Source of the DNA: CALKJU01 sp046349355
GTDB taxonomy: Bacteria; Pseudomonadota; Alphaproteobacteria; Geminicoccales; Geminicoccaceae
Reading direction: 5' to 3'
Length of the DNA stretch: 64,000 nt
NCBI GenBank assembly: GCA_046349355.1
Contig: JAXMCM010000015.1
Span: 357,242 to 421,241, forward strand
Each line of letters begins with the position of its first letter. Position 1 is the stretch's first letter. Below are positions 39,943 to 48,597 of the stretch, in pieces. The position numbers were made by a program, and so were the translations under genes. The notes under the pieces are model-generated. The model was not told the origin of the DNA, searched no databases, and was given only the letters and a program-made list of their open reading frames with translations.

Positions 39943-40806
39943 TCAGGCGGCGCCGCGGGTCTGGGCGTGGAAGTCGTCGAGCAGCGTGCGGGTCACCGGG
40001 CCGACCTGGTAGTGCAGGTCGTCGATGGCGCGGACCGGCGTCAGCTCGGCGGCGGTGCCGGTGACGAAGATCTCCTGCGCGTCCTTCAGCTCCTCCGGCT
40101 TGATCCGCCGCTCGGTCACCGGGATGTCGCGGCGCTTGGCCAGGTCGATCACCGTGCGCCGGGTGATGCCGTTGAGGAAGCGGTCCGGCATGGGCGTGTG
40201 CAGGGCACCGTCCATGACGAGGAAGACGTTGGCGCCGGTCGTCTCGGCGACGAAGCCCTCGTGGTCGAGCATCAGCGCGTCGCCGAAGCCCTTGGCCTCG
40301 GCGGCATGCTTGCTGATGGTGCAGATCATGTAGAGCCCGGCGGCCTTGCTGTGCACCGGCGCGGTGTGCGGCGCCGGGCGGCTGTAGAGGGCCTTGGTCA
40401 GGCGGAGGTCGCTGTAGTAGGCGCCCCACTCCCAGACGGCGATGGCGACGTTGATCCTCGACTTCTGCGCCGAGACGCCCATCTGCTCCGAGCCGCGCCA
40501 GGCGATCGGCCGGACGTAGCAGTCCTTGAGCCCGTTCTTGGCGATGGCGGCGTTGGTGGCGGCGTCGAGCTCGGCGGTGCTGTAGGGCACGTCGAAGCCC
40601 AGGATCTTGCCGCTGTCGATCAGCCGCTGGCTGTGCTCGGTCAGCTTGAAGACCTTGCCGTTGTAGGCCCGCTCGCCCTCGAAGACGGCGCTCGCATAGT
40701 GCAGGCCGTGGGTCAGCACATGCACCTTGGCGTCACGCCAGGCGACGAACTCGCCATTGATCCAGATCCACCCGTCGCGGGCGTCGTAGGGGATGAGGTC
40801 GGCCAT
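39943..40806 (-). CDS. ilvE: Branched-chain amino acid aminotransferase
   Basis: A 287-residue fold-IV PLP enzyme catalysing the last step of Leu, Ile and Val synthesis. Lys154 in SKAAGLYM is the PLP lysine; FEGERAYNG, VAETTGANVFLV and TGTAAELTPV are IlvE motifs. The ATG at 40806 is preferred over an in-frame ATG 23 codons earlier, since the extension lacks similarity and would overlap the promoter region. It is divergent from the petP-like gene. Confidence 0.94.
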   Translation of the reverse strand: MADLIPYDARDGWIWINGEFVAWRDAKVHVLTHGLHYASAVFEGERAYNGKVFKLTEHSQRLIDSGKILGFDVPYSTAELDAATNAAIAKNGLKDCYVRPIAWRGSEQMGVSAQKSRINVAIAVWEWGAYYSDLRLTKALYSRPAPHTAPVHSKAAGLYMICTISKHAAEAKGFGDALMLDHEGFVAETTGANVFLVMDGALHTPMPDRFLNGITRRTVIDLAKRRDIPVTERRIKPEELKDAQEIFVTGTAAELTPVRAIDDLHYQVGPVTRTLLDDFHAQTRGAA

Positions 40807-40865
40807 GATATCCGTTTCGGCCGTGGGAGCCACGGCGGCGGAAAAGGGGTCTGCGGGGGTTGCAG

Positions 40866-40894
40866 TCGCTAGCACCGGGCCCCATAAGTGTCAA
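40866..40894 (-). promoter_or_regulatory. Candidate promoter of ilvE
   Basis: On the minus strand a perfect TTGACA (40894-40889) is followed after 17 bases by TAGCGA (40871-40866), with an extended -10 TG immediately upstream (TGC before TAGCGA). This would give a leader of about 50 bases before the ATG at 40806. Confidence 0.5.
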
Positions 40895-40926
40895 CGCGAC
40901 CACCGCTAACTCATTGATTGCCAAAG

Positions 40927-41403
40927 ATGGTTGCGCCTAACCCGCTGTTCCTGCGCGATGCCGACCTCGACCGCAGCCTGGCGCTGCTGCTCGACGTCGA
41001 GCGCGAGCTCGGCGCGCGGGCGGCGCTGGCGCTGGACCGGGCCGGGCTTGCCGCCACCGACTTCCGCATTCTCCACCTCGTCGCCACGCGCGGCGGGCTG
41101 ACGCTGGCGGACCTCGCCCGGGCGCTGGGCCTGACCAAGCAGACCCTGTCGCGGCAGGTGGCGCGGCTGCTGGAGGGCGGGCAGCTGGAGCGCGAGCCCG
41201 CCGCCGGCGACCGCCGCAAGCTGCGGCTGACGCCGACGCCGGCGGCGCGGCAGGCGGTCGAGGAGGTGCTGGCGCAGCATCGCCGGCAGCTGCGCCTCGC
41301 CTTCAAGAAGGCGGGGCCGGTGGCGGTCGAGGGTTTCGGCCGCGTGCTCGCCGAGCTGGCCGAGGAGACCGGCCGCCGCGAGCGGGCCCGCGACGCGGCC
41401 TGA
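40927..41403 (+). CDS. petP: MarR-family regulator, PetP-like
   Basis: A 158-residue winged-helix regulator. The DNA-binding region is DFRILHLVATRGGLTLADLARALGLTKQTLSRQVARLLEGG, with the wing in DRRKLRLTPTPAARQA. It is followed after four bases by an OmpR-type response regulator, the arrangement of petP-petR first seen in Rhodobacter capsulatus and common in alphaproteobacteria. The ATG at 40927 is used rather than a TTG three codons earlier. The symbol rests on this context. Confidence 0.82.
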   Translation: MVAPNPLFLRDADLDRSLALLLDVERELGARAALALDRAGLAATDFRILHLVATRGGLTLADLARALGLTKQTLSRQVARLLEGGQLEREPAAGDRRKLRLTPTPAARQAVEEVLAQHRRQLRLAFKKAGPVAVEGFGRVLAELAEETGRRERARDAA

Positions 41404-41407
41404 GCCG

Positions 41408-42094
41408 ATGAGCGACGGCGGCGGCGCCCACATCCTCGTCGTCGACGACGATGCCCGGCTGCGCGCGCTGCTGCAGCGCTACCTGACCCAGAACGGCTAC
41501 ATCGTCAGCGTCGCGGCGACGGCGGCGGAGGCGCATGCCAGCCTGCAGAGCATCCGCCCGGACCTCTGCGTGCTCGACGTGATGCTGCCCGACCAGGACG
41601 GCATCTCGATCACCCGCGAGCTGCGCCGGCGCGACCAGCTGCCGGTGCTGCTGCTGACCGCCCGCGGCGAGCCCGAGGACCGCATCGCCGGCCTCGAGGT
41701 CGGGGCCGACGACTACCTGGTGAAGCCGTTCGAGCCGCGCGAGCTGCTGCTGCGCATCGCGACGATCCTGCGCCGCGTCCAGCCGGTCGCCGACGACGGC
41801 ATCGTCCGCTTCGGCCCCTACACCTTCGCGCGGGCGGCCGCCGAGCTGCGCCGCGACGGCGAGATCGTCCATCTGACCACCGGCGAGCTGCTGCTGCTGC
41901 AGGCCCTGGCCGAGCGACCGGGGCAGGCGGTGGCACGGGCCACGCTGGGCGAGCGGGCGCGCATCACCGGCTCCGACCGCGCCGTCGACGTGCAGATGGC
42001 ACGGCTGCGCCGCAAGATCGAGGACGACCCGCGCCAGCCGCGCTACCTGCTGACCATGCGCAGCGAGGGCTACGCGCTGCGGCCGGGGACCTGA
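41408..42094 (+). CDS. petR: OmpR-family response regulator, PetR-like
   Basis: A 228-residue two-domain regulator. The receiver domain carries the acidic pocket VVDDD, the phosphorylation site Asp57 (VLDVMLPDQDG), Thr in LLLTARG and Lys in DDYLVKPFEPRELLLRI. The C-terminal winged helix recognises DNA (LTTGELLLLQALAERPG, SDRAVDVQMARLRRKIE). It overlaps no gene but is six bases from the sensor kinase. The target genes are unknown; the name reflects synteny with the petP-petR pair. Confidence 0.9.
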   Translation: MSDGGGAHILVVDDDARLRALLQRYLTQNGYIVSVAATAAEAHASLQSIRPDLCVLDVMLPDQDGISITRELRRRDQLPVLLLTARGEPEDRIAGLEVGADDYLVKPFEPRELLLRIATILRRVQPVADDGIVRFGPYTFARAAAELRRDGEIVHLTTGELLLLQALAERPGQAVARATLGERARITGSDRAVDVQMARLRRKIEDDPRQPRYLLTMRSEGYALRPGT

Positions 42095-42099
42095 GCCGG

Positions 42100-43446
42100 A
42101 TGGGCCCGGTCCGCGAGTTCCTCAACAAGACGATCGTGCCGCGCACGCTGCTGCTGCGCTCGCTGCTGATCATCGTGCTGCCGCTGCTGGTGCTGCAGAT
42201 CGTCCTGACGGTGGTCTTCTACAACCGGCACTGGGACACGGTGACCCGCTGGCTGGCCGCCGGCGTCGCCGGCGAGGTGTCGCTCCTGTCCGAGCAGCTG
42301 TCCGACGCCGACGCGGCGCAGCAGGCGCTGCTGCTGGCGCAGCTGCAGCGGCACACCGAGCTCACCGCGACCTTCGACCGCGACCGGACACTGGCCCAGG
42401 CGCAGGCCGAGGCCGGCGCCGACGGGCGCCTCACCCACATCGACCGCAAGATCCTCGAGGCGTTCGAGGAGAAGCTCGACGAGCCGTTCGCCGTCGACCT
42501 CGACATCGGCGACCCGGACCGCATCGCCATCTACGTCCAGCTGCAGGACGGCCTGCTCACCGTGCTGGCGCCGCGCAAGCGCGTGACCAGCACCACCACC
42601 GGCATCCTGCTGCTGTGGATGCTCGGCGCCTCGGCGGTGCTGACGGCGGTGGCCATCTACTACATGAACCTGCAGGTGCGGCCGATCCGCCGGCTGGCGA
42701 GGGCGGTGGACAGCTTCGGCAAGGGCCGCGATCCCGGCGACTTCAAGGTCGAGGGCCCGAGCGAGATCCGCCGCGCCGCCCGCGCCTTCAACCTGATGCG
42801 CGAGCGCATCCTGCGCTTCATGAGCCAGCGCACCGAGATGCTGGCCGCGGTCAGCCACGACCTGCGCACCCCGCTGACGCGGATGAAGCTCGAGCTCGAG
42901 CTGCTCGAGCCCGATGCCGACCCGGTGATCGGCGGGCTCAAGGGCGACGTGCTCGAGATGGAGCAGCTGGTCGAGGCCTACCTCGCCTTCGCCCGCGGCG
43001 AGGGCGAGGAGACCATCGAGATGACGCCGCTGGCGCCGATCCTCGAGGGCATGCAGCAGCGCGCCGAGCGGACCGGCGCCAGGCTCGAGATCGCGATGGA
43101 GGAGCCGATCGAGATGCCGCTGCGGCCGCTGGCCTTCCGCCGCTGCCTCGCCAATCTCGTCGACAATGCCTGCCGGCACGCGCGGTCGATCTGGATCTCG
43201 GCCCGCCGCCTGCACGAGCAGATCGAGATCGCCATCGAGGACGACGGTCCCGGCATCCCGGCGAGCTCGCGCGAGCAGGTCTTCCAGCCCTTCGTCCGGC
43301 TCGACACCTCGCGGTCGCGCGAGACCGGCGGCCTCGGCCTCGGCCTGACCATCGCCCGCGACGTCGTGCTGAGCCATGGCGGCCAGCTCACCCTCGACGC
43401 CTCGAAGCGCGGCGGGCTGAAGGCGGTGGTGCGGCTGCCGACATGA
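42100..43446 (+). CDS. EnvZ-type sensor histidine kinase
   Basis: A 448-residue inner-membrane kinase. Helices at about 18-40 and 165-188 enclose a periplasmic sensor of about 125 residues rich in Glu, Gln and Ala. A HAMP domain follows (LQVRPIRRLARAVDSFGKG), then the phosphoacceptor His253 in AAVSHDLRTPLTRMKLELE and the ATPase boxes NLVDNACRH, EDDGPGIP and GGLGLGLTIARD. The H-box is of the EnvZ subfamily. It should phosphorylate the adjacent response regulator. Its end overlaps the next gene's ATG. Confidence 0.93.
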   Translation: MGPVREFLNKTIVPRTLLLRSLLIIVLPLLVLQIVLTVVFYNRHWDTVTRWLAAGVAGEVSLLSEQLSDADAAQQALLLAQLQRHTELTATFDRDRTLAQAQAEAGADGRLTHIDRKILEAFEEKLDEPFAVDLDIGDPDRIAIYVQLQDGLLTVLAPRKRVTSTTTGILLLWMLGASAVLTAVAIYYMNLQVRPIRRLARAVDSFGKGRDPGDFKVEGPSEIRRAARAFNLMRERILRFMSQRTEMLAAVSHDLRTPLTRMKLELELLEPDADPVIGGLKGDVLEMEQLVEAYLAFARGEGEETIEMTPLAPILEGMQQRAERTGARLEIAMEEPIEMPLRPLAFRRCLANLVDNACRHARSIWISARRLHEQIEIAIEDDGPGIPASSREQVFQPFVRLDTSRSRETGGLGLGLTIARDVVLSHGGQLTLDASKRGGLKAVVRLPT

Positions 43447-44042
43447 GGCTGGTGCTCGCCTCCGGCAGCCCGTGGCGGGCGCAGATGCTGCGCCGGGCCG
43501 GCGTCGCCTTCACCGTCCGCACGCAGCCCGTGGACGAGGAGGCGATTCGCGAGGCGCTGCACGCCGAGGGCGTCACCGCCGACGACGCCGCCGTGGCCCT
43601 GGCCGAGCTGAAGGCGCAGCGCGTCGCCATGGGCGAGCCGGACCCGGACGTGGTCGTCCTCGGCTGCGACCAGATCCTCGACCTCGACGGGCGCTGGTTC
43701 GGCAAGGCCGGCTCGCGCGACGAGGCGCGGGCCAACCTCATGGCCCTGCGCGGGCGGATGCACCGCTTGCCGACCGCCGCCGTGGCGTTTCGCGGGGGGC
43801 GGCGCATCTGGCACCACGTCGCGGCCCCGCGCCTCTGGGTCCGCGAGTTCTCGGAAGGTTTCCTCGAGCAGTATCTCGACGACGCCGGCGAGGCGACGCT
43901 GCAGACCTGCGGCGGCTACGAGCTGGAAGGACTCGGCGGCCAGCTGATGGCGCGGGTCGACGGCGACGTCTTCACCGTGCTGGGCCTGCCGCTGCTGCCG
44001 GTGCTGCAGTTCCTGCGCGACCAGGGCGTGCTCGTCCGCTGA
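43443..44042 (+). CDS. maf: Maf-family nucleotide pyrophosphatase
   Basis: A 199-residue house-cleaning enzyme that hydrolyses non-canonical nucleoside triphosphates to monophosphates. The P-loop-like LASGSPWRAQMLRRAGV lies at the N-terminus, with the QILDLDGRWFGK and DAGEATLQTCGGYELEGLG motifs further on. Its ATG overlaps the kinase stop (ATGA) and its stop overlaps the coaE start (TGATG), so maf, coaE and dnaQ form one coupled block. Confidence 0.92.
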   Translation: MRLVLASGSPWRAQMLRRAGVAFTVRTQPVDEEAIREALHAEGVTADDAAVALAELKAQRVAMGEPDPDVVVLGCDQILDLDGRWFGKAGSRDEARANLMALRGRMHRLPTAAVAFRGGRRIWHHVAAPRLWVREFSEGFLEQYLDDAGEATLQTCGGYELEGLGGQLMARVDGDVFTVLGLPLLPVLQFLRDQGVLVR

Positions 44043-44677
44043 TGCTGGTCCTCGGGCTCACCGGCTCGATCGCGATGGGCAAGAGCCACGCCGCGCGCGC
44101 CTTCCGCGCCTTCGGCATCCCGCTGTTCGACGCCGACGCGGCGGTCCACGCCCTGCTGGCCGGTCCCGCCGTGGCGGCGGTTCGCGCCGCCTTCCCCGAG
44201 GCCGCCCGCGGCGACGGCATCGACCGGCAGGCGCTGGGGCGCGTCGTCTTCGCCGACCCGGCCGCGCGGCGCCGGCTCGAGCGGATCCTGCATCCGCTCG
44301 TCCGCGATGCCGAGCGGCAGTTCCTCGAGGCCTGCTGCCGGCGGGGCGAGAGCCTCGTCGTGCTCGACATCCCGCTGCTGTTCGAGACGCATGGCGAGGG
44401 GCGTTGCGACCGCGTCGCCGTGGTCAGCACCGCCGGCTGGCTGCAGGCACAGCGGGCGCTTGCCCGCCCCGGCATGTCGCCGTCCCGGCTCGCCGGCATC
44501 CGCGCCAGCCAGCTGCCGGACCGGGTCAAGCGGCGCCGGGCCGACTACGTCATCCACTCCGGCTTTGACCGCGGCGCCACGGTCGGGCAGATCGGAACCC
44601 TCCTGCGCGAGCTGGCCGGCGTCCGCGGCGAGGCGTGGCCGGGGCGCTGGGCAAGGAGCGGGAAAGGCCTGCGATGA
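44042..44677 (+). CDS. coaE: Dephospho-CoA kinase
   Basis: A 211-residue kinase for the last step of coenzyme A synthesis. The P-loop is GLTGSIAMGKS, followed by GIPLFDADAAVHALLAGP, the lid-region LERILHPLVRDAE and VLDIPLLFETHGE, all CoaE signatures. Its ATG shares an A with the maf stop; its own TGA overlaps the dnaQ ATG. Many relatives have aroE between maf and coaE; it is absent here. Confidence 0.95.
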   Translation: MLVLGLTGSIAMGKSHAARAFRAFGIPLFDADAAVHALLAGPAVAAVRAAFPEAARGDGIDRQALGRVVFADPAARRRLERILHPLVRDAERQFLEACCRRGESLVVLDIPLLFETHGEGRCDRVAVVSTAGWLQAQRALARPGMSPSRLAGIRASQLPDRVKRRRADYVIHSGFDRGATVGQIGTLLRELAGVRGEAWPGRWARSGKGLR

Positions 44678-45348
44678 TCCGCGAGATCGTGCTCGACACC
44701 GAGACCACCGGCCTCGAGCCGCGCGAGGGCCACCGGCTGGTCGAGCTCGGCTGCATCGAGCTGGTCAACCACCTGCCGACCGGGCGGACCTTCCACAGCT
44801 ACATCAATCCCGAGCGCGACATGCCCGAGGAGGCGCGCCGGGTGCATGGCCTGAGCGCCGACTTCCTCAAGGACTTCCCGGTCTTCGCCGAGCTGGTCGA
44901 TGCCTTCCTCGAGTTCATCGAGGAGAGCCCGCTGGTGATCCACAACGCCCGCTTCGACATGGGCTTCATCAACGCCGAGCTGGTCCGCGCCGGGCGCGAG
45001 CCGCTGCCGGCGACCCGGGCGGTCGACACGCTGACCCTGGCGCAGCGGCGCTTTCCCAACGCCCCGGCCAGCCTCGACGCGCTGTGCCGCCGCTTCGGCG
45101 TCGACAATTCGAGCCGCACCCAGCACGGCGCCCTGCTCGACAGCGAGCTGCTGGCCGAGGTCTACCTGCACCTGCTGGGCGGCCGGCAGACCGACCTCGC
45201 GCTGGCCGCACCGGCCCGCCGCGCCATGGCACAGGCGGCGCAGGCGACCCGGCAGCGGCCGGCCCGGGTGTTCGAGCCCAACGCCGAGGAGCTGGCGGCG
45301 CACGCGGCGTTCGTCGCCAAGCTCGAGAACGCCGTGTGGCTCATGTGA
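44674..45348 (+). CDS. dnaQ: DNA polymerase III epsilon subunit (3'-5' proofreading exonuclease)
   Basis: A 224-residue exonuclease. The ExoI motif holds Asp8 and Glu10 (VLDTETTGLEP), ExoII is in VIHNARFDMGFINAEL, and the ExoIII-epsilon region is TQHGALLDSELLAEVYLHL. The C-terminal about 50 residues (after GGRQTDL) form the flexible segment that binds the alpha subunit. The ATG overlaps the coaE stop. Confidence 0.95.
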   Translation: MIREIVLDTETTGLEPREGHRLVELGCIELVNHLPTGRTFHSYINPERDMPEEARRVHGLSADFLKDFPVFAELVDAFLEFIEESPLVIHNARFDMGFINAELVRAGREPLPATRAVDTLTLAQRRFPNAPASLDALCRRFGVDNSSRTQHGALLDSELLAEVYLHLLGGRQTDLALAAPARRAMAQAAQATRQRPARVFEPNAEELAAHAAFVAKLENAVWLM

Positions 45349-45368
45349 CGGCTGCGACCGTCAACCGC

Positions 45369-45398
45369 TTTGCAGCAGCATCGAGGCGCCTCTACTAA
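45369..45398 (+). promoter_or_regulatory. Weak candidate promoter of icd
   Basis: TTTGCA (45369-45374) and TACTAA (45393-45398) are separated by 18 bases in the 103-base gap before icd. Match quality is moderate (four and three of six). Confidence 0.28.
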
Positions 45399-45451
45399 GG
45401 CGCGCAGCCCGGGGCGGTCCGTTGCTCCGCGGGAGACTGGGGGAGCCGGAC

Positions 45452-46669
45452 ATGGCGAAGATCAAGGTCAAGAACCCGATCGTCGAGCTCGACGGCGACG
45501 AGATGACCCGGATCATCTGGCAGATGATCAAGGACAAGCTGATCCTGCCCTATCTCGACGTCGAGCTGCTCTACTACGACCTCGGCGTCGAGCATCGCGA
45601 CGCCACCAACGACCAGGTGACGGTCGACGCCGCCGAGGCGATCAAGAAGCACAATGTCGGCGTGAAGTGCGCCACGATCACCCCCGACGAGGCCCGCGTC
45701 GAGGAGTTCAAGCTCAAGAAGATGTGGAAGTCGCCGAACGGCACGATCCGCAACATCCTGGGCGGCACCATCTTCCGCGAGCCGATCGTCTGCAAGAACG
45801 TCCCGCGCCTCGTCCCCGGCTGGACCCAGCCCATCGTCATCGGCCGCCATGCCTTCGGCGACCAGTACCGCGCCACCGACTTCAAGGTGCCGGGCAAGGG
45901 CAAGCTGACGATCAGCTTCGTCCCGGCCGACGGCTCGGCGCCGATCGAGCACGAGGTCTACGACTTCCCGGGCGGCGGCGTCGCCATGGCGATGTACAAC
46001 CTCGACGATTCGATCCGGGAGTTCGCCCGGGCCTCGATGAACTATGCGCTGATGCGCGGCTGGCCGCTCTACCTCTCGACCAAGAACACCATCCTCAAGG
46101 CCTATGACGGCCGCTTCAAGGACCTGTTCCAGGAGGTGTTCGACGCCGAGTTCAAGGCCGCCTTCCAGGCCAAGGGCATCGTCTACGAGCACCGGCTCAT
46201 CGACGACATGGTGGCCTCGGCGCTGAAGTGGTCGGGTGCCTTCGTCTGGGCCTGCAAGAACTACGACGGCGACGTCCAGTCGGACACCGTGGCCCAGGGC
46301 TTCGGCTCGCTCGGCCTGATGACCTCGGTGCTGATGACCCCGGATGGCAAGACCGTCGAGGCCGAGGCCGCCCACGGCACCGTGACCCGGCACTACCGCG
46401 AGCACCAGAAGGGCAAGCAGACCTCGACCAATCCGATCGCCTCGATCTTCGCCTGGACGCGCGGCCTGACCTACCGGGCGCGGCTCGACGGGACGCCCGA
46501 GGTCGAGCGCTTCGCCACGACGCTGGAGAAGGTCTGCATCGACACCGTCGAGGCCGGCGACATGACCAAGGACCTGGCGGTGCTGATCGGCCCCGACCAG
46601 AAGTGGCTGACCACCCAGCAGTTCCTCGACAAGCTCGACAGCAACCTCAAGGCGGCGATGGCCGGCTGA
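45452..46669 (+). CDS. icd: Isocitrate dehydrogenase, NADP-dependent (eukaryote-like dimeric type)
   Basis: A 405-residue TCA-cycle enzyme converting isocitrate to 2-oxoglutarate. KVKNPIVELDGDEMTRIIWQ, SPNGTIRNILGGTIFREPI (substrate Ser/Asn loop), IDDMVASALKWSGAF, NYDGDVQSD, GSLGLMTSVL and EAAHGTVTRHYREH are the subfamily II signatures, the class common in alphaproteobacteria. The ATG at 45452 has GGGGGAG eight bases upstream. Confidence 0.97.
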   Translation: MAKIKVKNPIVELDGDEMTRIIWQMIKDKLILPYLDVELLYYDLGVEHRDATNDQVTVDAAEAIKKHNVGVKCATITPDEARVEEFKLKKMWKSPNGTIRNILGGTIFREPIVCKNVPRLVPGWTQPIVIGRHAFGDQYRATDFKVPGKGKLTISFVPADGSAPIEHEVYDFPGGGVAMAMYNLDDSIREFARASMNYALMRGWPLYLSTKNTILKAYDGRFKDLFQEVFDAEFKAAFQAKGIVYEHRLIDDMVASALKWSGAFVWACKNYDGDVQSDTVAQGFGSLGLMTSVLMTPDGKTVEAEAAHGTVTRHYREHQKGKQTSTNPIASIFAWTRGLTYRARLDGTPEVERFATTLEKVCIDTVEAGDMTKDLAVLIGPDQKWLTTQQFLDKLDSNLKAAMAG

Positions 46670-46685
46670 GGCGGCGACCGGCGCC

Positions 46686-47300
46686 ATGGTCAAGCCGGCT
46701 CTCGACCTGCCGATGGTGCAGGTGGAGAGCCGGCAGGCCTGGCGGGCGTGGCTCGAGACGAACCACGCCACGCATGGCAGCATCTGGCTCGTCACCTTCC
46801 GCAAGGCCGCCGGCGAGCGGCACCTGCCCTACGCTGCCATCGTCGAGGAAGCGCTTTGCTTCGGCTGGATCGACAGCCTGCCGCGGGCGCTCGATGACGA
46901 GCGCACCATGCTCCTGCTCTGCCGGCGCAAGGATGGCAGCGCCTGGTCGAAGGCCAATCGCGACCGCGTCGACCGACTGATCGCCGACGGGCGAATGACG
47001 CCAGCCGGTCTCGCCTGCGTCGAGCGGGCGAAGGCGGCCGGCCGCTGGGCATTCCTGGAGGCGGTCGATGCCTTGGCGGTGCCGGCCGATCTGGAGGCGG
47101 CCTTGGCCGTCGAGCCGGCGGCCGCGGCGAACTTCGCGGCGTTCCCCCCGTCGGTCCGCCGCGGCATCCTCGAGTGGATCACGCAGGCCAAGCGGCCCGA
47201 GACGCGGGCGAAGCGTGTCCGCGAGACCGCCCGGCTCGCGGCACTGAACCGCCGCGCCAACCAGTTCCGCGAGCCGAAGGCGACCCCGGCTAAAGGATGA
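46686..47300 (+). CDS. YdeI/OmpD-associated family protein
   Basis: A 204-residue cytosolic protein: AWRAWLETNHATHGSIWLV, EEALCFGWIDSLPRALDDER, RRKDGSAWSKANRDRVDRLI and the C-terminal FAAFPPSVRRGILEWITQAKRPETRAKRV are typical of the YdeI family. The biochemical role is not established. It follows icd by 16 bases, and its end overlaps the convergent hslU gene by 11 bases. Confidence 0.88.
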   Translation: MVKPALDLPMVQVESRQAWRAWLETNHATHGSIWLVTFRKAAGERHLPYAAIVEEALCFGWIDSLPRALDDERTMLLLCRRKDGSAWSKANRDRVDRLIADGRMTPAGLACVERAKAAGRWAFLEAVDALAVPADLEAALAVEPAAAANFAAFPPSVRRGILEWITQAKRPETRAKRVRETARLAALNRRANQFREPKATPAKG

Positions 47301-48597
47301 ACTTGCTGAGGTCCGCCCCCTCGACCAGCGAGCCCACCTTGTCGCGGACATAGGCGCGGTCGATCCGGATCGTCTCGCCGTTGCGGTCGGAGGCGTTGAA
47401 GCTGACGTCCTCGACCAGCTTCTCCATCACCGTCTGCAGGCGCCGGGCGCCGATGTTCTCGACCCGGCCGTTGATGTCGGCGGCGAGGTCGGCGATGGCG
47501 CCCACCGAGTCGTCGGCGAAGTCGAGCTCGACGCCCTCGGTCTTCAGCAGCGCCACGTACTGCTTCATCAGGCTGGCCTCGGGCTCGACCAGGATCCGGG
47601 CGAGGTCCTCGCGGCCCAGCGGATCGAGCTGGACGCGGATCGGCAGGCGGCCCTGCAGCTCGGGCAGCAGGTCCGACGGCTTGCTGAGGTGGAACGCACC
47701 CGAAGCGATGAACAGGATGTGGTCGGTCTTCACCGAGCCGTGCTTGGTGGTGACCGTGGTGCCCTCGATCAGCGGCAGCAGGTCGCGCTGTACGCCCTCG
47801 CGGCTGACGTCGGCCCCCATGCGGCCCTCGCGACCGCTGATCTTGTCGATCTCGTCGATGAAGACGATGCCGTTCTGCTCGGCCGCCTCGATGCCCTCGC
47901 GGACGACCCGCTCCTGGTCGAGCAGCTTGTCGCTCTCCTCGGCGACCAGCACGGCATGGCTGTCGCGGACCGTCATGCGCCGCTTCTTGGTGCGCTGGCC
48001 GAAGGCCTTGCCCAGCATCTCGCCGAGATTGACCATGTGGGCGCCGGGCATGCCGGGGATATCGACCGAGCCCATCGGCGGCTGGCTGTCGACCACGTCG
48101 ACCTCGATCTCGCGCGTGTCGAGCGCGCCCTCGCGCAGCAGCTTGCGCAGCTTCTCGCGGGTATCGCGGCTGGCGGCCGTGGAGCCGGCGAGCAGGGCGT
48201 CGAGCACCCGCTCCTCGGCGTTGCGCTCGGCCTGCGCCACGACCTCCTTGCGCAGCCGCTCGCGCGTCAGCTTGAGCGAGATCTCGACGAGATCGCGGAC
48301 GATGCTCTCGACGTCGCGGCCGACATAGCCGACCTCGGTGAACTTGGTCGCCTCGACCTTGAGGAACGGCGCCTGGGCGAGCCGCGCCAGACGGCGGGCG
48401 ATCTCGGTCTTGCCGCAGCCCGTCGGGCCGATCATCAGGATGTTCTTGGGCAGCACCTCGTCGCGCAGCCCGTCCTCGAGCTGCTGGCGGCGCCAGCGGT
48501 TGCGCAGCGCGATGGCGACGGCGCGCTTGGCGGCCGACTGCCCGACGATGAACCGGTCGAGCTCGGAAACGATCTCGCGGGGGGTCAGGGCGGTCAT
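47290..48597 (-). CDS. hslU: HslU, ATPase subunit of the HslUV protease
   Basis: A 435-residue AAA+ unfoldase that feeds substrates to HslV. Walker A is GPTGCGKT at 57-64, the pore-loop region is FTEVGYVGRDVESIVRDL, Walker B is NGIVFIDEIDKIS, and arginine and sensor motifs lie in LQGRLPIRVQLDPL and NIGARRLQTVMEKL. The C-terminus ends GADLSKFIL, which inserts into HslV. Its ATG overlaps the hslV stop (ATGA). Confidence 0.97.
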   Translation of the reverse strand: MTALTPREIVSELDRFIVGQSAAKRAVAIALRNRWRRQQLEDGLRDEVLPKNILMIGPTGCGKTEIARRLARLAQAPFLKVEATKFTEVGYVGRDVESIVRDLVEISLKLTRERLRKEVVAQAERNAEERVLDALLAGSTAASRDTREKLRKLLREGALDTREIEVDVVDSQPPMGSVDIPGMPGAHMVNLGEMLGKAFGQRTKKRRMTVRDSHAVLVAEESDKLLDQERVVREGIEAAEQNGIVFIDEIDKISGREGRMGADVSREGVQRDLLPLIEGTTVTTKHGSVKTDHILFIASGAFHLSKPSDLLPELQGRLPIRVQLDPLGREDLARILVEPEASLMKQYVALLKTEGVELDFADDSVGAIADLAADINGRVENIGARRLQTVMEKLVEDVSFNASDRNGETIRIDRAYVRDKVGSLVEGADLSKFIL

